Source: Streptomyces sp. HUAS MG91
GTDB lineage: Bacteria; Actinomycetota; Actinomycetes; Streptomycetales; Streptomycetaceae
Length of the DNA: 64,000 nt
Reading direction: 5' to 3'
NCBI RefSeq assembly: GCF_040529335.1
Contig: NZ_CP159534.1
Span: forward strand, 2,542,001 to 2,606,000
The position numbers were made by a program, and so were the translations under genes. The number at the start of each line of letters is the position of its first letter. Position 1 is the stretch's first letter. Below the pieces are notes generated by a model. The model ran no database searches, was not told the DNA's origin, and was given only the letters and a program-made list of their open reading frames with translations. Below are positions 1-8,557 of this stretch, piece after piece.

Positions 1-1119
1 ACAGCGCCGGAGATGCGGCCCCGGCCGCCGCGCGCCGGTTGTGTGATCACGGCGGACGCGTCGTACGCGGCGCGGCTCGCGCACGACGGCACCTCGTGGT
101 TCCCGCAGCGGTGGACGCTCGACGGTCCTGAGCCGTACGCGGTGCCGCTGCCCGGCCGCCAGCCCGAGGAGCCGGACACCGACGTGCTGCCGCTGACCGA
201 CGGGCGGGTGCTGATCCGGCGCCGGGCCGACGGCCGGCGCCATCTGTTCGCGCTGCTGTACCCGACGGGCCCGGAGACGGGCGAGGTGCCGCTCGGCGCC
301 GTGGAGTGCGGGGAGCTCGACCTGCTGCCGCCGTCGCCGGACGGGCGCAGCGCCTACGCCCTGGAGCCGGGTGAGAAGTCCACCCATGTGTGGCTGGTGG
401 CGGGCGGCGCGTTCGGTCCCGAGCATGTCGCCGAGGTGCCGGGGCGGTGTTCGGGCGGGGTGTGGCTGGACCGTGCGGGGCGGCTGCTCGCGCTGGACCG
501 GGAGCCGGCGGACGGGGGGCCCGTCAAGACGGTCGCGGTCGATCTGGAGCGGGGCGGCGAGGTGACGCCGCTGCTCCAGATCACCGAGGAGAGCGACGAC
601 CGGCTGCTCATCGCCGATCTCGACAGCGGGCTCATCCTGGTCCGCTCGGACGCGGCGACGCCGGGGGCGCCCCGGCTCGGCTGGGGTGTGCTGGGCTCGA
701 CGCTGCCGGTCCGCTTTCCGCAGGCGCTGCGGGTCGCGGACTGCACGGTGACGCCGTTCGCGGTGCAGCCCGGGCAGACGCTTCTGCCGGAGAGCTGCGC
801 GGTGGCGCTGCGGATCGACGGGCCAGCGGAGGGCGCGCCCTGGCTGGGGCTGTGGCGGCCGTCCGACGGAACGATGCATCAACTGCCCGCTCCGGCAGGC
901 TGGTTGACCGGGAGCGGGTTCTGGTCACGCGAAGGAGTGCTTTCTCTTCCTTGTGTGACGCGGGAGGTGTCGTGCGGGCTCGCCCGGGTATCCGCCCCTG
1001 AGCCATCGGTTCCGGCCGCGGACGGACAGCCCGCACCGGCCGTGCCCGGGGCTCCGTCGGCACCGCGTCCGGTCCCCCTGGGGCAGGCGCCGCTCGGTGG
1101 GCGCAAGGCGGGTGGTTAG
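1..1119 (+). CDS. Hypothetical beta-propeller-like protein, 5' end cut by window
   Basis: The reading frame is open to the left edge, so the true start may lie outside; an ATG at 13 gives 368 residues. The protein has repeated short beta-type segments with DG turns (for example PSPDGRSAYAL near residue 110 and LLIADLDSGLILV near 197), which looks like a TolB/WD-type propeller. No signal peptide or membrane segment is visible in this part. The last 40 residues are a Pro/Ala-rich, probably disordered tail. I do not recognise a specific family and assign no function. Confidence 0.6.
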   Translation, partial: TAPEMRPRPPRAGCVITADASYAARLAHDGTSWFPQRWTLDGPEPYAVPLPGRQPEEPDTDVLPLTDGRVLIRRRADGRRHLFALLYPTGPETGEVPLGAVECGELDLLPPSPDGRSAYALEPGEKSTHVWLVAGGAFGPEHVAEVPGRCSGGVWLDRAGRLLALDREPADGGPVKTVAVDLERGGEVTPLLQITEESDDRLLIADLDSGLILVRSDAATPGAPRLGWGVLGSTLPVRFPQALRVADCTVTPFAVQPGQTLLPESCAVALRIDGPAEGAPWLGLWRPSDGTMHQLPAPAGWLTGSGFWSREGVLSLPCVTREVSCGLARVSAPEPSVPAADGQPAPAVPGAPSAPRPVPLGQAPLGGRKAGG

Positions 1120-1162
1120 ACTCGCCGGGCTGTAAGTCAAGGATCTTGTAAGGGTTTACGGG

Positions 1163-1357
1163 GTGAGTTTTCCGATGACGGAAAGCAACGGCAGGAACGG
1201 CACGACGGACACCATGGAGCGCCACGAGCGCGTGGAGGCCACGGCCTCCGGTGGCTCAGGGCGGCACCGCGGCGCGGTGGCCGCGTCGGCGGCGGCTCCG
1301 AGTGAGCAGCCCGAGCCGCGTGGGCGGCATCGGGGGGCACGGGCCGACGAGGTCTAA
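1163..1357 (+). CDS. Small hypothetical protein (64 aa)
   Basis: A GTG start follows the previous gene by 43 bases, and a strong hairpin follows the stop. The peptide is hydrophilic and low-complexity, with the motif GRHRGA occurring twice (near residues 33 and 56) and an acidic last few residues. No membrane segment or known domain is seen. The position between a gene and a terminator-like hairpin supports expression, but coding status is uncertain. The 5' leader TAAGGGTTTACGGGGTGAG offers only a weak ribosome binding site. Confidence 0.4.
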   Translation: MSFPMTESNGRNGTTDTMERHERVEATASGGSGRHRGAVAASAAAPSEQPEPRGRHRGARADEV

Positions 1358-1377
1358 GGTCCGTTCAGGACAGCACG

Positions 1378-1414
1378 GAGGGGCCCGGTGACGGTTCACG
1401 TCGCCGGGCCCCTC
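1378..1414. terminator. Bidirectional terminator-like hairpin
   Basis: GAGGGGCCCGG and CCGGGCCCCTC flank a short loop, with arms extendable to 15 bases with one mismatch. It lies between the small plus-strand ORF and the convergent SDR gene, so it can end transcription from both sides. There is no long U-tract, as is usual in this GC range. Confidence 0.7.
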
Positions 1415-1422
1415 CTGTCGTG

Positions 1423-2361
1423 TCAGCCGTGCTTGAGGCCGAGCACCTCCGCCGCCGCGAAGGTCTCGTTCGGCGGGCGGTCCTGGTAGTGCGGGGTGAG
1501 CAGCGCGTCGAGTTCGTCGTACGTGAACGCGTCCTTCTCCGTGTCGAACTTCGCCCGTACCTGCGGCCGTTCGACGATGGCCACCATGCCGCCGTGCACG
1601 ACGAGGAGCTGGCCGTTGACGTGCGACGCGGACGGTCCCGAGAGGTAGCCGACCAGCGGGGCCACGTGTTCGGGGGCGAGCGGGTCGAGGCCGTCGGCGG
1701 GCTCGGCGAACCCGGCGAAGACGTCTTCCGTCATCCGGGTGCGGGCCCGGGGGCAGATGACGTTCGCCGTGACGCCGTACTTGGCGAGGGCCAGGGCGGT
1801 GGACGTGGTCAGGCCGACGATTCCGCCTTTCGCCGCCGCGTAGTTGGGCTGGCCCGCGCTGCCCGCCAGGAACGCCTCCGAGGAGGTGTTCACGATGCGG
1901 CCGTAGACCGGGGCGCCGGTCTCCTTGGAGCGGGTGCGCCAGTGGCGGGCCGCGAAATGGGTGGTGTTGTAGTGGCCCTTGAGGTGGACGTGGATGACCG
2001 AGTCCCATTCGTCCTCGGTCATCGAGAAGATCATGCGGTCGCGCAGGATGCCGGCGTTGTTGACCAGGATGTCGAGCTGTCCGTAGGTGTCGATCGCCAA
2101 CTGGACCAGTTCTTCGGCCTGTTGGTGGTCGGCGACGTCGCCGGTGTGGGCGGTGGCGGCGCCGCCCGCGTCGCGGATCTCCCGGGCCACCTGGTCGGCC
2201 GGGGTGGCGTCGGACTCGCCCGAGCCGTCCCTGCCGGGCTGTCCGAAGTCGTTGACGACGACGTTGGCGCCGAGGCGGGCCAGTTCCAGCGCCTCGGCCC
2301 GGCCGAGCCCGCGGCCTGCGCCGGTGACGATTGCCGTGCGGCCCTTGAGCGGGGTTGACAT
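1423..2361 (-). CDS. SDR-family 3-hydroxyacyl-CoA / 3-oxoacyl reductase
   Basis: Short-chain dehydrogenase of 312 residues. The cofactor motif TGAGRGLG is at 13-20, NNAG at 101-104, and the active-site Ser near 160 precedes Tyr174 and Lys178 (YAAAK). An insertion after the second strand (residues 41-66) and a roughly 50-residue C-terminal extension resemble the dehydrogenase unit of peroxisomal multifunctional enzyme 2 and mycobacterial steroid-cluster SDRs. The inferred role is NAD(P)-dependent oxidation of a 3-hydroxyacyl-CoA in a beta-oxidation-like pathway. It lies downstream of an alcohol dehydrogenase and a MaoC hydratase in the same direction, which supplies the preceding hydration step. 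The steroid link rests on neighbours and is inference. Confidence 0.75.
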   Translation of the reverse strand: MSTPLKGRTAIVTGAGRGLGRAEALELARLGANVVVNDFGQPGRDGSGESDATPADQVAREIRDAGGAATAHTGDVADHQQAEELVQLAIDTYGQLDILVNNAGILRDRMIFSMTEDEWDSVIHVHLKGHYNTTHFAARHWRTRSKETGAPVYGRIVNTSSEAFLAGSAGQPNYAAAKGGIVGLTTSTALALAKYGVTANVICPRARTRMTEDVFAGFAEPADGLDPLAPEHVAPLVGYLSGPSASHVNGQLLVVHGGMVAIVERPQVRAKFDTEKDAFTYDELDALLTPHYQDRPPNETFAAAEVLGLKHG

Positions 2362-2407
2362 GGGGTTTCCTCTCGGTCGTCGGGTGCGGCTCTCGTCGTG
2401 GCTGGTC

Positions 2408-2532
2408 GCGCAGTTCCCCGCGCCCCCGGCAGAATCAGCCCCTCCGGCGATTGAGGAGCGGGGTCCGGGGCGGAGCCCCGGGTCCCGGTGAGCTCGTCGG
2501 GTGCGGCGCCGCCGTGGTTCCCCGCGCCCCCG
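2408..2532. repeat. Two interspersed-repeat copies plus GC hairpin
   Basis: The motif GCGCAGTTCCCCGCGCCCC is at 2408-2426, and a truncated copy (GTTCCCCGCGCCCCC) is at about 2518-2532 in the same orientation. Between them are the element AGCCCCTCCGGCGATTGAGG and a hairpin with CCGGGGC/GCCCCGG arms at about 2465-2482. The block fills the gap between the alcohol dehydrogenase and SDR genes and could attenuate read-through. The first motif recurs at 8432, 18226, 55123 and 59344. Confidence 0.75.
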
Positions 2533-2538
2533 GCGGGG

Positions 2539-3615
2539 CTAGATCTCGATGCACGTACGCAGGGCGGCGCCCGTGCGCATCTGGTCGAGGGCCTCGTTGA
2601 TCTCGGCCAGGGGGACCCGGTGGGTGATCAGGGACTCCAGGTCGATGCGGCCCGCCCGCCACAGGGCGATGGCACGCTCGTAGGACGCGAGGACGTCACC
2701 GCCGCCGTACATGGACGGCAGGATGCGCTTCTCGTCGAAGAACAGCTCGAACATGTTGAGCTGGAGCACGTCGTCCATGGCGCCCGCGCCGACGACGACG
2801 AGCGTGCCGCCGCGCCGCGTGGTCTCGTACGCGGTGCGGGCCGTGGCCGACTTGCCGACGACCTCGAAGACGTAGTCGAAGCCCTCGCCAGCCGTGATCC
2901 GCTGCTTGGCGTCGGCCAGTCCGTCGGGCGACACCGCCTCCGTCGCGCCGAACTTGAGCGCCGCCTCGCGCCGCGACTCCACCGGGTCGACGGCCACGAT
3001 CTGGGCGGCGCCCTTGAGCCGGGCCCCCTGGATCGCGGAGATGCCGACGCCGCCGCACCCGATGACCGCCACCGACGAACCGGCGGCCACATCCGCGGTG
3101 TTGATGGCCGAGCCGAGCCCGGTGGTGACACCGCAGCCGATCAGCGCGGCGATGTCGAACGGGACGTCGTCGGGGATCGGCACCGCGCAGCCCGCGTCCA
3201 CCACGACCTCCTCGGTGAACGTGCCGGTGCCCGCGAAGCCGAAGACGTCACCGCCGGGACGCTTGAAGTTGGGGGTGCCGGCGTTCATGAACCCGGCGAG
3301 GCAGAGCTGGGTCTGCCCGCGCTTGCAGGCCGGACAGGCGCCGCAGGCGGGCAGCCAGCAGACGAGGACCCGCTGGCCGACGCTCAGCCCGGCGACCCCG
3401 TCACCGACGTCGACGATCTCCCCGGCACCCTCGTGGCCGGGGACGAACGGCGCGGGCTGCGGCAGGACGCCGTTCATCGCGGAGACGTCGGAGTGGCACA
3501 GGCCCGTCGCCCGGACCCGGATCCTCACCTTCCCCGGACCGAAGCCGACCGCCTCGACGTCGTCGAGTACCTCGAGTTTGTCCTGGCCTATCTCGTGCAG
3601 TACGGCTGCTCGCAT
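2539..3615 (-). CDS. Zinc-dependent alcohol dehydrogenase (MDR family)
   Basis: Medium-chain dehydrogenase of 358 residues with a complete zinc apparatus. Catalytic zinc ligands include Cys40 (GLCHSD) and the GHEG motif at 60-63. Structural zinc cysteines are 91, 94, 97 and 105 (CGACPACKRG region). The nucleotide-binding motif GCGGVG is at 185-190. It oxidises or reduces an alcohol/aldehyde with a nicotinamide cofactor; the form resembles actinobacterial class III-like or mycothiol/NDMA-linked enzymes, and the substrate is unknown. It sits between a MaoC hydratase gene upstream and an SDR gene downstream, all minus strand, so a role in side-chain or alcohol oxidation within the acyl-CoA catabolic set is plausible. 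Confidence 0.85.
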   Translation of the reverse strand: MRAAVLHEIGQDKLEVLDDVEAVGFGPGKVRIRVRATGLCHSDVSAMNGVLPQPAPFVPGHEGAGEIVDVGDGVAGLSVGQRVLVCWLPACGACPACKRGQTQLCLAGFMNAGTPNFKRPGGDVFGFAGTGTFTEEVVVDAGCAVPIPDDVPFDIAALIGCGVTTGLGSAINTADVAAGSSVAVIGCGGVGISAIQGARLKGAAQIVAVDPVESRREAALKFGATEAVSPDGLADAKQRITAGEGFDYVFEVVGKSATARTAYETTRRGGTLVVVGAGAMDDVLQLNMFELFFDEKRILPSMYGGGDVLASYERAIALWRAGRIDLESLITHRVPLAEINEALDQMRTGAALRTCIEI

Positions 3616-3640
3616 GGGGTGCGGCTCCTTCGCGTCTCTG

Positions 3641-3683
3641 CTGCGTGTACGTCCCTGCGTGTGTACGTCCCTGCGTGTACGTC
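3641..3683. repeat. Short tandem repeat, unit CCTGCGTGTACGT
   Basis: Three near-identical units (ctgcgtgtacgtc, cctgcgtgtgtacgtc, cctgcgtgtacgtc) lie head to tail between the end of the MaoC gene and the alcohol dehydrogenase start. The middle unit has an extra GT. They fall in the 5' leader or promoter zone of the dehydrogenase and could vary in copy number. Confidence 0.8.
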
Positions 3684-3685
3684 GA

Positions 3686-4540
3686 TCAGGTGTGGTCGAT
3701 GAGCGTGTCCGCCAGGACCGGGGCCTCGTCGCGCTCCACGGCCGTCACCGTCACCTGCACCCGGTTCGGCTGCTGCCACATGCGCACGCGCAGCGTCTCG
3801 CCGGGGAAGACGACGCCGGCGAAGCGCGTGCTGTAGCGGGTGACGCGGGAGACGTCGCCGTCGAGGGCCGTGTCGACGACGGCCTTGAGGGTCATGCCGT
3901 AGCTGCACAGGCCGTGCAGGATCGGCCGGTCGAAGCCGGCGAGCTTGGCGAACTCGGGGTCCGCGTGCAGCGGGTTCCAGTCACCGGAGAGGCGGTACAG
4001 CAGGGCCTGGTCCTCGCGGATCGGGCGGTCGACGGTGCGGTCGGGCGCGCGGTCCGGGATCTCCAGGCGCTCGGAGGGCCCGCGCTCGCCGCCGAACCCG
4101 CCCTCGCCGCGCACGAAGATCTGGGAGTCGGCGGTCCACAACGGCCCGTCGGCGTCGGCGACCTCGGTGCGCAGGACGAGGACGGCGGCCTTGGTCTTGT
4201 CGTAGACGGCGGCGACCCGGGAGGTGGTCGTCGCCGTGCCCTTCACCGGGATCGGGCGGTGCACCTCGATGGTCTGGCCGCCGTGCAGGACGTGCGCGAG
4301 GTTCACGTCGACGCCCGGGGAACTGAGCCCGCCGACGACTCCCATGCCCGCGCCCGCGACGGTCGCGAAGCTCGGCAGGACGTGCAGCTTCGACTCCAGG
4401 GTGTAGCGCAGCTCGTCGGGGTCGGTGGCGGGGACACCGGCGCCCAGGCCCAGGTGGTAGAGCTGGATGTCCTTGTGGTCCCAGGTGATCCCGGCGGACC
4501 TGGGTTCGGCGGCCACGGCCTTCGCTGCGTCGATGGGCAT
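3686..4540 (-). CDS. MaoC-family enoyl-CoA hydratase (hydratase 2 type)
   Basis: A 284-residue double hot-dog protein. The hydratase 2 motif is at about 182-194 (YRLSGDWNPLHAD), with catalytic Asp187 and His192. The N-terminal half is a degenerate hot dog that would shape the acyl-CoA tunnel, as in MFE-2 hydratase and in KstR-regulated hydratases of mycobacteria. It would hydrate a trans-2-enoyl-CoA, probably of a bulky acyl chain. The upstream region (4541-4827) contains a KstR-like operator and a CTGAC/GTCAG palindrome, which supports membership in the steroid-type regulon; this assignment is inference. Confidence 0.8.
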   Translation of the reverse strand: MPIDAAKAVAAEPRSAGITWDHKDIQLYHLGLGAGVPATDPDELRYTLESKLHVLPSFATVAGAGMGVVGGLSSPGVDVNLAHVLHGGQTIEVHRPIPVKGTATTTSRVAAVYDKTKAAVLVLRTEVADADGPLWTADSQIFVRGEGGFGGERGPSERLEIPDRAPDRTVDRPIREDQALLYRLSGDWNPLHADPEFAKLAGFDRPILHGLCSYGMTLKAVVDTALDGDVSRVTRYSTRFAGVVFPGETLRVRMWQQPNRVQVTVTAVERDEAPVLADTLIDHT

Positions 4541-4649
4541 CAGACAGGCGCTCCTCAGGCTGACGGGTCGAACTGGTCAAGACCTCGGTGCGGCCGTCCG
4601 CACCGTCGGCCGCACCGAGGTCGTCACGGGCCGGGCGGAGGGTGTCCGG

Positions 4650-4663
4650 TAGAACGTGTTCTC
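4650..4663. promoter_or_regulatory. KstR-like operator (one mismatch)
   Basis: TAGAACGTGTTCTC matches the KstR consensus TNNAACNNGTTNNA at all fixed positions except the last. It lies about 110 bases upstream of the MaoC start, in the divergent gap before the ABC exporter. It fits the exact-match sites at 20597, 40491 and 50407. Confidence 0.55.
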
Positions 4664-4728
4664 ATCCACCCGGCGACCTCATGTATAGCCAAGAGGTGAT
4701 GGGTTGGGAAGGGTGTGGCGCGACCTTT

Positions 4729-4743
4729 CTGACTGTGCGTCAG
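4729..4743. promoter_or_regulatory. CTGAC-N5-GTCAG palindrome
   Basis: CTGACTGTGCGTCAG, extended by one more pair (T/A) outside. It belongs to a palindrome family also seen at 14764, 20630 and 35287, always next to acyl-CoA/oxidoreductase genes. The look is that of a TetR-type operator; no cognate regulator is identified. Confidence 0.5.
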
Positions 4744-4827
4744 ATCAGTGGGTGTGACATTTGTACCGGCGGACCGCGGACAGTCGTATCTGCCCCGCAC
4801 CCGGTGCCGCTCCGTAATGTCGGTGCC

Positions 4828-5745
4828 ATGACGACAAAGACACCGGCGGTGTCCTTCACGGGGGCCGTCAAGACATTCGGGGACGTCCGCGCGGTCGACG
4901 GTCTCTCGCTGCGGATCGACGCGGGCGAGACGGTCGCGCTGCTCGGCCGCAACGGCGCGGGCAAGTCGACCGCCATCTCGCTGCTTCTCGGTCTGGACGA
5001 GCCGGACGAGGGGCGCGTGGAGCTGTTCGGTACGCGGCCGCAGACCGCGGTGCGGGCCGGGCGGGTCGGGGCGATGCTCCAGGAGGGCCGGGCCGTGCCC
5101 CGGGTCACCGTCGCCGAGCTGGTCGGCTTCGTGGCCCGCCGCTACCCGGAGCCGATGGATGTCGCGGAGGCGCTGCGGCTGGCCGGGATCGGGGAGCTGG
5201 CGGACCGCCGCGTCGACAAGCTGTCGGGCGGCCAGACGCAGCGGGTGCGGTTCGCGGTGGCGCTGGCCGGCAACCCCGCGCTGATCGTCCTGGACGAGCC
5301 GACGGCGGCGCTCGACGTGGAGGCCCGGCACGCGTTCTGGGCGTCGATGCGGACGTACGCGCGGCGCGGCCACACGGTGCTGTTCTCCACGCACTATCTG
5401 GAGGAGGCCGACGCGCACGCCGACCGGATCGTCGTCATCGACCACGGCCGCCTCGTCGCCGACGGCAGCGGGGACGAGCTGCGCCGGGCCGGCGGCGGCA
5501 GCCTGGTCGCCTTCGACCTCGCCGGGCGCGGCACGGAGGGCCTTTCGCTGCTGCCGGGGGTGGTCTCGGTGGAGATCCGCGGCGACCGGGCCCGGCTGCG
5601 CACCGAGGACCCGGACGCCACCGTGATGGCGCTGGCCGCGCTGGACGCCGTACGGAACCTGGAGGTCGCGCCGGCCTCCCTCGACGACGCCTTCCTGGCG
5701 CTGACCGGCACCGACGACCTCGACGAGCAGCTGGAGCGTGTGTGA
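4828..5745 (+). CDS. ABC exporter ATPase
   Basis: ATPase of 305 residues with Walker A GRNGAGKST at 40-48, an LSGGQ signature, Walker B (LIVLDEPT) and an H-loop (STHYLEEA). The C-terminal extension of about 80 residues is typical of DrrA/CcmA-type exporters paired with ABC-2 permeases. ATG at 4828 is preceded by no clear ribosome binding site, but TAATGT lies 7 bases upstream, so a leaderless transcript is possible. The permease gene overlaps its stop, and a histidine kinase/response regulator pair follows, as in DesKR-type modules where the kinase controls the transporter. Substrate unknown: drug, lipid or peptide. Confidence 0.85.
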   Translation: MTTKTPAVSFTGAVKTFGDVRAVDGLSLRIDAGETVALLGRNGAGKSTAISLLLGLDEPDEGRVELFGTRPQTAVRAGRVGAMLQEGRAVPRVTVAELVGFVARRYPEPMDVAEALRLAGIGELADRRVDKLSGGQTQRVRFAVALAGNPALIVLDEPTAALDVEARHAFWASMRTYARRGHTVLFSTHYLEEADAHADRIVVIDHGRLVADGSGDELRRAGGGSLVAFDLAGRGTEGLSLLPGVVSVEIRGDRARLRTEDPDATVMALAALDAVRNLEVAPASLDDAFLALTGTDDLDEQLERV

Positions 5746-6461
5746 TGTGGGACTACCTGCGCCTGGAGGTGCGGCGCACGCTGCGCGACGGACGGTATGT
5801 GATCGGCACCGTCGCGATGCCCGTGATGATGTACCTGCTCTTCACCAACCTCGGCTCCGACGACGGAAGTTGGAAGACGGCGTCGATGGTCGGGATGGCC
5901 GCGTACGGGGCGCTGGGCGCGGCGATGAACACGGCGGGCGGGGTCGCCGAGGACCGGGCGATCGGCTGGCTGCGGCAGCTGCGGATCACGCCGATGGCAC
6001 CGCACCAGGGCGTCATCGGGCGGGCCCTGACCGGCGCGGTGACCGTGCTGCCCGCCATCACGGCGGTGCTGGTGGCGGGCGCGGCGGTGAACGGCGTACG
6101 GCTCGACCTGTGGAAGTGGCCGGTCATCGTCCTCCTGCTGTGGCTGGGCTCGCTGCCCTTCACCCTGCTCGGCCTGGGCAACGGCTACCGGCTGACCTCG
6201 CAGGCCCTGGGCGGGCTGAACATGCTCTGTTATCTGGGGCTCGCGGTGCTCGGCGGGCTGTGGTTCCCGGTGGCGCTGTTCCCCGACTGGCTGCGGCACG
6301 TGTCGTCGTTCACGCCGACGAACCGGTTCGCGCAGCTCGGCACGGCCGTCGCCGACGGGCACGCGCCCTCGCTCGCCGCCCTGGCGATTCTGGTCGGCTG
6401 GCTGCTGGTCTTCGGTTCGTACGCTGTGGTCTCGTACCGCAGGGCGGCCCGGACCATCTGA
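5742..6461 (+). CDS. ABC-2 type permease
   Basis: Membrane protein of 239 residues with about six hydrophobic segments and the ABC-2 architecture: a short cytosolic N-terminus, a conserved segment around EDRAIGWLRQLRITPM, and a C-terminal helix ending RRAA. A GTG at 5742 overlaps the ATPase stop; ATG at 5745 is the alternative. It forms the pore of the exporter with the preceding ATPase. Expression is probably coupled by translational overlap. Confidence 0.85.
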   Translation: MMWDYLRLEVRRTLRDGRYVIGTVAMPVMMYLLFTNLGSDDGSWKTASMVGMAAYGALGAAMNTAGGVAEDRAIGWLRQLRITPMAPHQGVIGRALTGAVTVLPAITAVLVAGAAVNGVRLDLWKWPVIVLLLWLGSLPFTLLGLGNGYRLTSQALGGLNMLCYLGLAVLGGLWFPVALFPDWLRHVSSFTPTNRFAQLGTAVADGHAPSLAALAILVGWLLVFGSYAVVSYRRAARTI

Positions 6462-6498
6462 GACGGGACGGACGGAACGGGGACGGGGAGTTCTGATC

Positions 6499-7752
6499 AT
6501 GGCGCTGAAGGACCAGTGGCGGGCGTGGCAGATCGCGCGCGACGAGTGGAAGGCCGAGAACGCGCGGGCCAAGGCGGAGCAGCGCGCCTGCCGCAAGGAG
6601 GGCAGACCGGTCGAGCAGCTGGGCCCATCGCTCAACGGGTTCACGATGCTGCCGTGGCTGCTGATGGGTCTGGGGGCCTTCTCCAACCTGGTGCAGGGGA
6701 GGACGCCCAATCCGTGGATCGGCGGGATCGCCCTGCTGACCTTCAACTCCCTCTACATCTATGTGGTGTTCAGGGCCTTCCACAAGGAGACGCGGGAGGC
6801 GACGTCCACGCGCGTCGCGGTCGGCCTGATGACCGTACTGACGTGTGCGCTGGCCGGCGGTTACGGCGGCAGCTGGCTGACGTTCTTCCCGCTGCTCGGC
6901 CTCGCGGTCGGCGCGCTCGCCCGGGGCCCGAACATCGGGCGGATCGGTCTGGCGCTCAGCGTGCTCGGCGGCGGGGTCGGCGCGCTGCGCGAGGGCTGGG
7001 ACGCGATCAGCGTCTTCTACGGGACGTTCCTGTCCACGATGGTGACGGCGGCGATCCTCTCGCTCGCCGAGACCGTACGTGAACTGCGCTCGGCTCGCGA
7101 GGAGTTGGCGCGGCAGGCCGTGGAGAAGGAGCGGCTGCGCTTCTCCCGCGACCTGCACGACCTGCTCGGGCACACCCTGTCGGTGATCGTGGTGAAGTCG
7201 GAGGCGGCGCGGCGGCTCGCGCCGCGCAGCATGGACGCGGCGCTGGAGCAGATCACCGACATCGAGGCGGTCGGGCGGCAGGCGCTCACCGAGATCCGGG
7301 AGGCGGTCACCGGGTACCGCGAGGGCAGCCTCGCCACCGAGCTGGACAACGCGCGCTCGGCGCTCACCGCCGCCGGGATCGAGCCCGTGGTCCGGCAGTC
7401 GGGGCCGCCGCTGTCCGCGCAGACGGAGGCGCTGCTGGGCTGGGTGGTGCGCGAGGCGGTCACCAACGCGGTCCGCTACAGCGCGGCCACCACCTGCGCC
7501 ATCACCGTGGAGGGGACGGCGGAGCAGGTGCGGCTGCGGGTCGTCGACGACGGTTCGGGGCCGCCGTCCGGCGCGGCCGGTTCCGGGGTCGGCGGCACCG
7601 GTCTGAAGGGGCTGGCCGAACGGCTCGCCACGGCGGGCGGCTCGCTGACGGCCGGGCCAGGTCCGCGCGCCGGTTTCACGGTGACGGCCGAACTCCCCGT
7701 CGGGGAGGGTGAGTCGGCGCGGGACGCCGAACTGACGGAAGCCAGCACGTAA
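6499..7752 (+). CDS. DesK-type sensor histidine kinase
   Basis: HisKA_3-family kinase of 417 residues. About 45 charged N-terminal residues are followed by some five membrane segments (about 48-185), a coiled stretch, the dimerisation motif RDLHDLLGHTLSV with phosphoacceptor His220, and an ATPase domain with an N box (VVREAVTNAVRYS) and G box (GGTGLKGLAERL). It would sense a membrane or envelope state and phosphorylate the next gene product. GGGGAG lies just before the ATG. The order exporter-kinase-regulator suggests it controls the ABC transporter. The ligand cannot be read from sequence. Confidence 0.88.
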   Translation: MALKDQWRAWQIARDEWKAENARAKAEQRACRKEGRPVEQLGPSLNGFTMLPWLLMGLGAFSNLVQGRTPNPWIGGIALLTFNSLYIYVVFRAFHKETREATSTRVAVGLMTVLTCALAGGYGGSWLTFFPLLGLAVGALARGPNIGRIGLALSVLGGGVGALREGWDAISVFYGTFLSTMVTAAILSLAETVRELRSAREELARQAVEKERLRFSRDLHDLLGHTLSVIVVKSEAARRLAPRSMDAALEQITDIEAVGRQALTEIREAVTGYREGSLATELDNARSALTAAGIEPVVRQSGPPLSAQTEALLGWVVREAVTNAVRYSAATTCAITVEGTAEQVRLRVVDDGSGPPSGAAGSGVGGTGLKGLAERLATAGGSLTAGPGPRAGFTVTAELPVGEGESARDAELTEAST

Positions 7753-7761
7753 GGTCTCCCC

Positions 7762-8406
7762 GTGACGACAGAGATGCCGCGGGACCACCGGCCCGCGAAG
7801 AGTGTGCGCGTGCTGCTCGCGGAGGACCAGGGGATGATGCGGGGCGCGCTGGCGCTGCTGCTCGGCCTGGAGGAGGACATGGAGGTCGTCGCGCAGGTCT
7901 CGGCCGGCGACGCCATCGTCGACACGGCGCTGACCTGCCGGCCCGACGTCGCCCTCCTCGACATCGAGCTGCCGGGGTGCAGCGGGCTCGACGCCGCCGC
8001 CGAGCTGCGCGATCAGGTGCCGGACTGCCGGGTGCTGATCCTGACCACGTTCGGGCGGCCCGGGTATCTGCGGCGGGCCATGGAGGCCGGTGCCGCGGGG
8101 TTCCTCGTCAAGGACGGGCCCGTCGAGGATCTCGCCGAGTCCATCCGGAAGGTGCTGCGCGGGGAGACCGTGGTCGATCCGGCGCTGGCCGCGGCGGCGC
8201 TGTCGGCGGGGCCGAGCCCTCTGACGGCGCGGGAGGCCGACGCGCTGCGGGCCTCGGCCGACGGCGCGACCGTCTCCGACATCGCCGGGAAGCTGCATCT
8301 GTCGGAGTCGACGGTCCGGAACTACCTCTCCTCGGCGATCGGCAAAACGGGCACCCGCAACCGCATGGAAGCCATGCGCTCCGCGCGCCGGCAGGGTTGG
8401 CTGTAA
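7762..8406 (+). CDS. NarL/LuxR-type response regulator
   Basis: Response regulator of 214 residues. The receiver has acidic residues Glu21/Asp22, phosphoacceptor Asp67 (LLDIELPG) and a conserved Lys (VKDGP). The LuxR-type helix-turn-helix is near residues 150-205 (LTAREADALR, SDIAGKLHLSESTVRNYLSSAIGKTG). GTG start, 9 bases after the kinase stop. Family knowledge: DesR-type regulators bind near their own exporter operon. Confidence 0.88.
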   Translation: MTTEMPRDHRPAKSVRVLLAEDQGMMRGALALLLGLEEDMEVVAQVSAGDAIVDTALTCRPDVALLDIELPGCSGLDAAAELRDQVPDCRVLILTTFGRPGYLRRAMEAGAAGFLVKDGPVEDLAESIRKVLRGETVVDPALAAAALSAGPSPLTAREADALRASADGATVSDIAGKLHLSESTVRNYLSSAIGKTGTRNRMEAMRSARRQGWL

Positions 8407-8431
8407 AGCGCGGCTCTCGTCGTGGCTGGTC

Positions 8432-8520
8432 GCGCAGTTCCCCGCGCCCCTGAGGCATGCGCTGCCGCGCAGCCTCCCCTGGACGAGCGGAGCTCGTTTC
8501 AGGGGCGCGGGGAACTGCGC
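8432..8520. repeat. Paired interspersed repeat forming a long inverted repeat
   Basis: Copies of GCGCAGTTCCCCGCGCCCC face each other with perfectly complementary 22-base arms at 8432-8453 and 8499-8520. A smaller hairpin-forming sequence lies between them (GGACGAGCGGAGCTCGTTTC region). The element sits in the gap between the convergent response regulator and MFS genes and probably works as a bidirectional terminator. Confidence 0.9.
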
Positions 8521-8557
8521 GGGACGCGGCCGACGGGGTGCGCTCGGGGACGCTGCC

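Noticed and set aside
8432..8520. Interpreting the long inverted repeat as an attachment site or IS remnant
   Set aside because: No target duplication or transposase remnant flanks it, and identical elements lie in other intergenic gaps, which fits a dispersed hairpin repeat.
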